13,130 nucleotides of DNA from Candidatus Woesearchaeota archaeon CG10_big_fil_rev_8_21_14_0_10_32_24 (GTDB lineage Archaea > Nanobdellota > Nanobdellia > Woesearchaeales > GW2011-AR9), in NCBI GenBank assembly GCA_002763025.1, contig PCYG01000084.1, positions 1,999 through 15,128 on the forward strand. Reading direction: 5' to 3'. Shown here in pieces: positions 5,596-11,099 of this stretch. The translations under genes and the position numbers were made by a program. Every line of letters begins with the position of its first letter. Position 1 is the stretch's first letter. The notes beneath the pieces are model-generated. The model searched no databases. It saw only the letters and a list, made by a program, of their open reading frames with translations, and was not told where the DNA came from.

Positions 5596-5601
5596 AAAGG
5601 T
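5596..5601 (+). promoter_or_regulatory. Ribosome binding site deciding the GTG start at 5611
   Basis: AAAGGT lies 9 bases before a GTG. The nearest in-frame ATG is far inside the protein, beyond the membrane anchor, so the GTG start is preferred. Confidence 0.5.
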
Positions 5602-5610
5602 AAAATAAAC

Positions 5611-6516
5611 GTGAAATCTAAACCAAAAAAGAATTTGAAAAATATAAAAAAAAGGAATAAACAGCCATTATATATAATTTCAGGAATTATTCTTCTCTTA
5701 TTAATCGTTATTGGAACATATTTATTCTCACAAAATGAAAATTCTCTTGCTGGTCAAGCTATAAAAAATCAAGGAAGAAGTGGAAATACTCTTATACAAA
5801 TTAAAGAGTTACAACCTTGTCTTGAAGGTGAGGAAGGAAAAATAATTGGAAAGAGGTTATGTACAGGAATTGGTACCATTAGATTCAAATTAGCATCGGA
5901 AGGATTAGAAAAAACAAAATCATACTTAGGGAGTTGGAAAAATCAAAACCAATTCATTCAAAATGCAGGAATTGGTTATGTTTCTATCTACAATTATAAT
6001 GAGGATTTATCTTACTTTCAAACTTCTCCTTCAACAGCATCGTATAAAGAAGGTCTAAGCAATTATTTTTATCGAGGTACATTTTATATTTTTGTTTCAA
6101 ATTTAAATAAGAACCCATATAGTGGAAATGACTACTTATGTGCTATGAATAATATTCTTACTAATTGCCCTCCAACATCAAGAGGAACATTTAGTATTAG
6201 TTTCAAAGATTTAAATGAAGGTTTATTTTATTTAGAAAATGGACCAAACAAATATCTTGGAAGAACTAAATATACCGGAGTAGGAGCATTTTCAGAAATT
6301 TCATTTGTTGATGATCCAAAAAATGCGATGGTTTTTAAACTTGAAGATGACTCAATTATTTGTTCAACAGGAGAAGAAAAATCTTATGATACTAATGATA
6401 AAACCTATTATTGTTATGAAAATTCTTGGCATGACGTTGCCAAACCACCACTTACACCAAAACCAGATACAATTACTCCTCTATTAAATAAAAGAAGTAC
6501 AAGAACGAGCAGATAA
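5611..6516 (+). CDS. Membrane-anchored surface protein, unknown
   Basis: This 301-residue product (GTG start) has a lysine-rich N-terminus (1-18), one hydrophobic anchor at about 19-39 (PLYIISGIILLLLIVIGTYL), then SLAGQAI at 45-51. The remaining 250 residues are rich in Asn, Ser, Tyr and Gly with scattered cysteines (for example C70 and C84), consistent with an extracytoplasmic domain. Basic-inside topology fits an N-in, C-out anchor. I do not recognise the family. The last residues (NKRSTRTSR) look unlike the rest: a +1 shift near 6487 would instead give IKEVQERADKILNKRFM and a stop at 6539-6541, so a frameshift or altered 3' end is possible. The gene is bracketed by the 36-bp direct repeat and may be an insertion between the HAD and GAPDH genes. 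Confidence 0.65.
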   Translation: MKSKPKKNLKNIKKRNKQPLYIISGIILLLLIVIGTYLFSQNENSLAGQAIKNQGRSGNTLIQIKELQPCLEGEEGKIIGKRLCTGIGTIRFKLASEGLEKTKSYLGSWKNQNQFIQNAGIGYVSIYNYNEDLSYFQTSPSTASYKEGLSNYFYRGTFYIFVSNLNKNPYSGNDYLCAMNNILTNCPPTSRGTFSISFKDLNEGLFYLENGPNKYLGRTKYTGVGAFSEISFVDDPKNAMVFKLEDDSIICSTGEEKSYDTNDKTYYCYENSWHDVAKPPLTPKPDTITPLLNKRSTRTSR

Positions 6517-6523
6517 AATATTA

Positions 6524-6559
6524 AATAAAAGATTTATGTGAAGTCGTAAGTTATATAAA
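6524..6559 (+). repeat. 36-bp direct repeat, copy 2 (carries the GAPDH promoter)
   Basis: This copy is identical to 5532-5567. Here it is non-coding in the HAD frame and supplies the TATA box of the GAPDH gene. A separate 13-base repeat, ATTAAATAAAAGA (6483-6495 and 6520-6532), overlaps its left end, so the junction has undergone more than one rearrangement. Confidence 0.9.
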
Positions 6560-6560
6560 C
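6552..6560 (+). promoter_or_regulatory. TATA box of the GAPDH gene
   Basis: TATATAAAC, the same 9 bases as in the tandem promoter at 922 and 962, is centred 25 bases before the ATG at 6581. All but its last base belongs to the 36-bp repeat. Confidence 0.65.
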
Positions 6561-6580
6561 TCACAATAATTCCTTTTACT

Positions 6581-7600
6581 ATGGTAATCAATGTCGCAAT
6601 TAATGGATTCGGTCGTATTGGTCGTATGGTCTTTCGTGCAGCAATGAATGATAAATTACTCAATATTGTTGCAGTAAATGATTTGACAGATAATAAAACT
6701 CTGGCTCATTTATTAAAACATGATTCTGTTCATGGAAAATTAGATGTTGATGTTTCTGCATCAAACAATACATTGCATGTTGGAAAAAAGAAAATTAAAG
6801 TGTTTTCTGAAAAAGATCCTGCAAATCTTCCTTGGCATCAGTTAAAAATTGATGTTGTTGTGGAAAGTACGGGTTTTTTTAGAGATCCTGTGAAAGCTGC
6901 AGTTCATTTAAAAGCGGGTGCAAAAAAAGTTTTAATTTCAGCACCATGTAAATGTGAGTCTGGTCAATTATGTCCCGCTAATACTACAACAATTGTTCTT
7001 GGCGTAAATGATAAATCTTACAATAAAAAGAAACACCAGATCATTAGTAATGCTTCATGTACCACAAATTGTGTGGCACCTATTATGAAAGTTCTTGAGG
7101 AAAATATTGGGGTAAAACGATGTTTCTTTAGCACAATCCATGCTTATACAGCTGATCAAAAAATTGTAGATGGACCACATAAAGATTTACGTCGTGCGAG
7201 AGCTGCAGCAATAAATATGATCCCTACCTCTACTGGCGCAGATGTTGCAACAGTAGAAGCCATTCCTTCATTAGCAGGTAAAATTCGTGGGTCTGCGATT
7301 CGTGTACCTGTTGTGAATGGAAGTATTACAGATTTCACCATTGAAATGAAAAAAGATGTAACTGTTGAATCCATTAATAAATTATTTCAGAAACAGGCTG
7401 CCGGTAAAATGAAAGGTATTATTGAATATTCAGAAGATGAACTAGTTTCTTCCGATATTATTGGAAACCCACATAGTTCTATCTTTGATTCTAAATTAAC
7501 AAAAGTTGTTGATGGAAAATTCTTGAAGATCGTATCTTGGTATGATAATGAATGGGGTTATTCTAAAAGAATGGTTGATTTGATAAAAATAATCGTATGA
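6581..7600 (+). CDS. gap: Glyceraldehyde-3-phosphate dehydrogenase, type I (bacterial/eukaryotic class)
   Basis: It oxidatively phosphorylates glyceraldehyde-3-phosphate to 1,3-bisphosphoglycerate in glycolysis. The 339 residues match the class I enzyme: Rossmann motif INGFGRIGR (8-16); AVND with D34, typical of NAD preference; HDSVHG; the active site SNASCTTN with Cys160; the general base His187 in HAYT; RRARAAAINMIPTSTGA; GSAIRVPVVNGS; and the C-terminal WYDNEWGYSKRM. Most archaea use a distantly related class II enzyme for this step, so this class suggests transfer from bacteria or an early-acquired lineage trait. An oddity is a Cys-rich stretch CKCESGQLC (123-131), where standard enzymes have a short APAKG-type loop. 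It has its own promoter on a repeated sequence. No other glycolytic gene is in the window. Confidence 0.93.
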   Translation: MVINVAINGFGRIGRMVFRAAMNDKLLNIVAVNDLTDNKTLAHLLKHDSVHGKLDVDVSASNNTLHVGKKKIKVFSEKDPANLPWHQLKIDVVVESTGFFRDPVKAAVHLKAGAKKVLISAPCKCESGQLCPANTTTIVLGVNDKSYNKKKHQIISNASCTTNCVAPIMKVLEENIGVKRCFFSTIHAYTADQKIVDGPHKDLRRARAAAINMIPTSTGADVATVEAIPSLAGKIRGSAIRVPVVNGSITDFTIEMKKDVTVESINKLFQKQAAGKMKGIIEYSEDELVSSDIIGNPHSSIFDSKLTKVVDGKFLKIVSWYDNEWGYSKRMVDLIKIIV

Positions 7601-7664
7601 TTTTTAGCATTCTCTCACATTGAACCATTCTGGAAAACAAAAAGATAATATTTTTTATATGTGC

Positions 7665-7681
7665 AGAAAACCTTGTTTTCT
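7665..7681 (+). terminator. Hairpin after the GAPDH gene, possible terminator
   Basis: AGAAAAC (7665-7671), loop CTT, GTTTTCT (7675-7681) is a perfect 7-bp stem 64 bases after the GAPDH stop. It follows a T-run (about 7650-7656), which itself could terminate archaeal RNA polymerase. Confidence 0.35.
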
Positions 7682-7744
7682 TTGCAGAATTAAGTTATTT
7701 TTTGGTTTATAGTGAGTTTCCATTAAAAGCGAACAATATTAACT

Positions 7745-7795
7745 TCAATTAGGCGAACTATATATGAAATTCCATTCGGTAATTGAGGAATTTCA
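7745..7795. repeat. Two interleaved inverted repeats in the convergent spacer
   Basis: Repeat A pairs TCAATTA and CGAA (7745-7757) with TTCG and TAATTGA (7775-7786). Repeat B pairs TGAAATTCC (7765-7773) with GGAATTTCA (7787-7795), 9 bp perfect. The arms alternate A-B-A-B, a pseudoknot topology. With no linker between the last two arms a full pseudoknot is sterically unlikely, so the stems are probably alternatives. B ends 2 bases from the lipoprotein stop codon and could protect or end that transcript. Confidence 0.55.
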
Positions 7796-7797
7796 GT

Positions 7798-8010
7798 TTA
7801 TTTCTTAACTTCAAGAATATTAACTCCACATTTTATACCTTCAAGATTACATTTTCCTTTGCAAAAAAAATATGCATCAGGTTGCGCAAGTTCTCTTTTT
7901 GGTTCGTCATAATTCTTACAATCTGTTGCACCATCATAACATTCCCAACAAATTTTTGAACCACACCCTGTAAGTAAAAGTAAAATGACAATTAAAATGA
8001 ATCTTTTCAT
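7798..8010 (-). CDS. Small Cys-rich lipoprotein, unknown
   Basis: This is a 70-residue precursor with a classic lipoprotein signal: basic KR, hydrophobic FILIVILLLL, and lipobox LTGC with lipid-accepting Cys16. The mature peptide of about 55 residues carries six further cysteines (21, 24, 31, 50, 54, 61), spaced C-x2-C-x6-C-x18-C-x3-C-x6-C. This suggests three disulfides or a bound metal on the outer face of the membrane. I do not recognise a family. A TATA box about 25 bases before the ATG supports expression as a separate leaderless unit rather than as part of an operon with the RSH gene, whose stop lies 39 bases upstream. Confidence 0.7.
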   Translation of the reverse strand: MKRFILIVILLLLTGCGSKICWECYDGATDCKNYDEPKRELAQPDAYFFCKGKCNLEGIKCGVNILEVKK

Positions 8011-8030
8011 AAAAGATAGAAAAAACTTGA

Positions 8031-8040
8031 ATATATAAAA
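8031..8040 (-). promoter_or_regulatory. TATA box of the lipoprotein gene
   Basis: On the minus strand this reads TTTTATATAT, centred about 25 bases before the ATG at 8010. It lies in the 39-base gap after the RSH gene, so the lipoprotein can be transcribed independently. Confidence 0.6.
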
Positions 8041-8049
8041 TCAACGAAT

Positions 8050-9933
8050 TTAACCAAAGTAAACTTTTTTTACGCCCCGTAATTTAAAAATTCTTTTAAT
8101 TAGTTCTTTCACATGATCCAAATCTTTTGGAATCACTAAAAAAGAACATTCTGCCTGACCACTACCAACGAGTTTTGCTTTTGCTTCCTTAACTTCAAAC
8201 TGAGCACGTACTATTGTATTAAGTAAATCGGCAAGTAATCCACTTCGTTCATCTGCAACAACGGAGAATTGAATTTTTTGATTATATTCATTTTTCCATT
8301 CTACAGAAACCCACCTATTAGATTCTTTTTCAGCTAATTTACAATCTGTCCGATGTGTAGAAATAATCTTACGTTTTGTAACAATACCAAGAATTTCATC
8401 TCCCGGAATTGGTTTACAACATTTTGCGAGAATACAGGTTGCATTGGGATATACTTCAGATTTTACAAGAATTCCAAGTTCTTCTGTGATTTCTGGTTTA
8501 AATGTCCTAAAGTATATTGCAGGTAACTTCTCAAACTCTTTCAAGGATTTTCTTATTTTCTGCCTTGCTTTAGAAGATGTGACAATCCTAATCCATCCTC
8601 TCCGTGGACGTTGTTTTTTGTTTATTAAAACTTCAATAACATCCTCATTATGTAATTTATGTTTCAAAGGAACGAATTTCCCATTCACACGCCCACCAAT
8701 ACAATGATTTCCAATCTGTTCGTGAACAAGATACGCAAAATCAAGTAACGTTGCATCAACAGGAAGTTCTTTCACATCGCCTTTTGGTGTATAACATTGA
8801 ATCTTATCACCAAAAAGATCCACTTTGACAGATTCAATAAGTTCATTTGTTTTTTGAAGATCTAAAACATTTCGTAACCAGGAAATTTTCTTTTCAAAAA
8901 GTTCATCTGATTTCAAACTTTTATATCGCCAATGGGCTGCAACTCCTTCATCCGCAAATTCATCCATTTCTTGCGTTCGTATTTGAACTTCAACAACTTT
9001 TCCGTGAGGAAGTTCTAATCCTACATGAATAGATCTATAAAAATTTGATTTAGGATTTGCAATGTAATCTTTTAATCTTCCCTCACGTGCTGTAAATGTT
9101 TCTAGAAGTAATCCTAAAACAGTATAACAATCCCCCACATTTTTTGCAAGAATTCGTATACCAAGAAGATCCATTTGTTTATGTAATTGGACTGATGCTC
9201 CTGTACGTTTCAATTTTTTGTAAATACTATAAATCTGTTTAGAGCGTCCTTTAATATTAATAAGATTTACTTTATCTTTTGTAATACCTTTAATTTTGGA
9301 AATGATTCCATTAATATTATGTTCACGTTCTTCCTCAGTTTCTTTAAGGAATGTTGCAATTTCCTTATACTTTTTGGGATTTAAGATACGAAACGCTACA
9401 TCTTCAAGTTGAATTTTAAATCGTTCCACTCCTAAACGATATGCAAGAGGAGCATAAAAATCAAGCACTTCTTCTGCTAATCGTTCCTGTTCTTTTTGAG
9501 AAAAGACATGAATGGTTTTCATGTTTTCTAGTTTATTTGCTAATTTCACAAGTACAACACGTGGATCTTTCAAGGTTGTAAGCATGATTTTACGTAACAC
9601 AGATGGATCTAGTTTCCCGTGTTTTACTTTTAACATCCCAAGTTCTGTGGCACCTTCAAGTAAACCAAGAACTTCTTTTCCAAATCGTTTTTGAATTATT
9701 TCTTTATTGACATCTTTTAGTAACCCATGAAGAATTGCAGTTATTATGATCTCAGGCTCAGATTTGTTTTCCATTAAAATTTTGGCAACATTCACATTAT
9801 GGGTATAATATGATTCACCAGAAAGACGCGTTTTAGGTCCAAGAATAATCTTTGCAAATTCTAAAGCTTCTTGAAACTCCTGACAATCTTTTTTAGAGTA
9901 CTCTTGTTTTTCACAAAGTGTTAAAAATTCCAT
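8050..9933 (-). CDS. rel: RelA/SpoT homologue: (p)ppGpp synthetase with degenerate HD hydrolase domain
   Basis: This 627-residue long RSH enzyme would transfer pyrophosphate from ATP to GDP/GTP to make the alarmone (p)ppGpp. Domains in order are HD (about 25-150), synthetase (about 215-340), TGS (about 378-440), a zinc-finger/CC segment (C505, C506, H527, C531) and ACT (about 553-627). The synthetase keeps its key residues: GRSK 229-232, D255, RLKD 286-289, Y299, H303 and EVQIRT 315-320. The HD domain keeps H45, H69 and D74, but the canonical HD pair reads H-G (G70), the ED pair reads K-D (K73), and the LADRL aspartate is N133. Hydrolysis is therefore probably lost, as in RelA, although RLKD is the RxKD form usual in bifunctional enzymes. 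Long RSHs are near-universal in bacteria but sporadic in archaea. It has its own TATA box. Confidence 0.92.
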   Translation of the reverse strand: MEFLTLCEKQEYSKKDCQEFQEALEFAKIILGPKTRLSGESYYTHNVNVAKILMENKSEPEIIITAILHGLLKDVNKEIIQKRFGKEVLGLLEGATELGMLKVKHGKLDPSVLRKIMLTTLKDPRVVLVKLANKLENMKTIHVFSQKEQERLAEEVLDFYAPLAYRLGVERFKIQLEDVAFRILNPKKYKEIATFLKETEEEREHNINGIISKIKGITKDKVNLINIKGRSKQIYSIYKKLKRTGASVQLHKQMDLLGIRILAKNVGDCYTVLGLLLETFTAREGRLKDYIANPKSNFYRSIHVGLELPHGKVVEVQIRTQEMDEFADEGVAAHWRYKSLKSDELFEKKISWLRNVLDLQKTNELIESVKVDLFGDKIQCYTPKGDVKELPVDATLLDFAYLVHEQIGNHCIGGRVNGKFVPLKHKLHNEDVIEVLINKKQRPRRGWIRIVTSSKARQKIRKSLKEFEKLPAIYFRTFKPEITEELGILVKSEVYPNATCILAKCCKPIPGDEILGIVTKRKIISTHRTDCKLAEKESNRWVSVEWKNEYNQKIQFSVVADERSGLLADLLNTIVRAQFEVKEAKAKLVGSGQAECSFLVIPKDLDHVKELIKRIFKLRGVKKVYFG

Positions 9934-9954
9934 ATACTATGAAGAGATAAGGAG

Positions 9955-9962
9955 TATTAAAA
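9955..9962 (-). promoter_or_regulatory. TATA-like box of the RSH gene
   Basis: On the minus strand this reads TTTTAATA, centred about 25 bases before the ATG at 9933. It lies in the 44-base gap after the thymidine-kinase stop. Confidence 0.5.
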
Positions 9963-9977
9963 GGTTTATGGAAGGAA

Positions 9978-10991
9978 CTAGCTAAATGGATTATTTTTGT
10001 GTAAAGGCACATAAATTCCTTCAGGCGTTCTTTCAACATATCCTTCAAAAGGATGTGTAAGAAAGTTGATAATTTTTTTGGTAATTAATTCGTCATCTAC
10101 TGCTGATGAAGGATCCACTCCTTTTCTGATAGCATCCAAAACTAAACCTGTTTCATTTTTGTAGGGATGCTTTGCACAATCCTTACAAACAGGAAGATAT
10201 TCTATCTCTGATTGACGTGCTTCTTCTTCTTTTGTTTCACTAGCCACAGTTAAATCAAAGAATGGAGCAGGAACATATAAACCAACAATCCTATTATGTT
10301 TTTTACCTACAAAATTAAAATCTGGTAAATGTTCTAACCCTTGCGATTCTGCATATTGACGGGTCCATAATCTTTGTGAATGGGTTGCAGGTTTTGAACA
10401 TTTTACTTCCCCTTCAGGAATACCCATACAGGCTGGTTTTTTTTGTCCAACAATGTCTGCATATTTAATCAACCTTTCAACCAAACCAAAAGGCATATGT
10501 CTAAAATCATGGGATAAACCTGCAAAATAACTTGCCACTTTTTGATTAGAACACCAATCTGCTAAAGCCAACATTTCCCTTGCTTCCTGATCATTTTTCA
10601 TGAAAAAATTAACTTCATCAACTCCAAGAACTCGTAGGGGATATCCCTTAATATGTGGTACACCCCTAATCATAATTTCTTCGCCCCATGTGATTGGTTT
10701 ATCTAAAAAATATTCTAATTGACTACGCCTATCCTCAAAATCTTTTTTGATCTCTGAAATTGGACCAACTGTTAAAGCGGGATGGAATATTTTTCCATCA
10801 ACAACAATTGCATCCCTTTCTCTTGCATTTATGTCAGTATTATATGCCATGGAATTCACACCATTGTATAGTGCTCTTTTCATTTCCTTAACAAGAGTTT
10901 CGGTTTTACCACCATTCATTGCAGAATGAATCACAATAATTTTTCCCGCATTACAAAGTTCATCTATAGAAAAATCCCTAATATCTACCAT
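9978..10991 (-). CDS. tdk: Thymidine kinase, TK1-like, expanded
   Basis: It probably phosphorylates thymidine with ATP, feeding dTMP salvage. TK1 landmarks appear in order: P-loop HSAMNGGKTETL with K29; Walker B/catalytic VLGVDEVNFF with D125 and E126; FAGLSHDFRHMPFG (156-169); LIKYADIVGQKKPAC; the lasso-type KPATHSQRL (200-208); and the four zinc cysteines C188, C198, C269 and C272 (YLPVCKDC). At 337 residues it is far longer than the usual 190-230. The extra length lies before Walker B, in about 50 residues between the lasso and the second Cys pair, and in a C-terminal tail of about 65 residues. Substrate specificity could therefore differ, and another nucleoside or nucleotide kinase is possible. 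It is divergent from Rad50 and upstream of the RSH gene. Confidence 0.78.
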   Translation of the reverse strand: MVDIRDFSIDELCNAGKIIVIHSAMNGGKTETLVKEMKRALYNGVNSMAYNTDINARERDAIVVDGKIFHPALTVGPISEIKKDFEDRRSQLEYFLDKPITWGEEIMIRGVPHIKGYPLRVLGVDEVNFFMKNDQEAREMLALADWCSNQKVASYFAGLSHDFRHMPFGLVERLIKYADIVGQKKPACMGIPEGEVKCSKPATHSQRLWTRQYAESQGLEHLPDFNFVGKKHNRIVGLYVPAPFFDLTVASETKEEEARQSEIEYLPVCKDCAKHPYKNETGLVLDAIRKGVDPSSAVDDELITKKIINFLTHPFEGYVERTPEGIYVPLHKNNPFS

Positions 10992-11007
10992 CTCAAAAAT
11001 TAAAGAA

Positions 11008-11015
11008 ATAAATAT
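11008..11015 (-). promoter_or_regulatory. TATA-like box of the thymidine-kinase gene
   Basis: On the minus strand this reads ATATTTAT, about 20 bases before the ATG. It is a weaker match, and slightly closer to the start codon than the other promoters in the window. Confidence 0.35.
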
Positions 11016-11067
11016 TGGTTAATAAAGATTATGACACAATAAAACTACTATTCTACACCCTATAAAG

Positions 11068-11075
11068 TTTTAAAT
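11068..11075 (+). promoter_or_regulatory. TATA-like box of rad50
   Basis: TTTTAAAT is centred about 28 bases before the ATG at 11100. A second candidate, TATAAAG at 11061-11067, would give a short leader instead. Confidence 0.45.
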
Positions 11076-11099
11076 CTTCTTAAAATTGTAATAAACCCC

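Noticed and set aside
6305..6487. 60-codon ORF inside the surface-protein gene
   Set aside because: It is an out-of-frame shadow of low-complexity A-rich sequence with no ribosome binding site. It was considered as a frameshift partner, but it ends at a stop before the proposed shifted frame begins.
5532..6559. Complete transposable element bounded by the 36-bp repeat
   Set aside because: The enclosed gene encodes a membrane-anchored surface protein, not a transposase or integrase, and no terminal inverted repeats were seen. It is described as an insertion or duplication instead.
7156..7374. Minus-strand ORF across GAPDH
   Set aside because: It is antisense to highly conserved GAPDH motifs and has no promoter or start signal.
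7745..7795. True H-type pseudoknot
   Set aside because: The last two arms are directly adjacent, so no loop can cross the 11-bp stem. It is reported as alternative stems instead.
8444..9694. Three plus-strand ORFs inside the RSH gene
   Set aside because: All are antisense to recognisable RSH domains and look like random translation.
10747..10929. Plus-strand ORF inside the thymidine-kinase gene
   Set aside because: It is antisense to the P-loop region, with no supporting signals.
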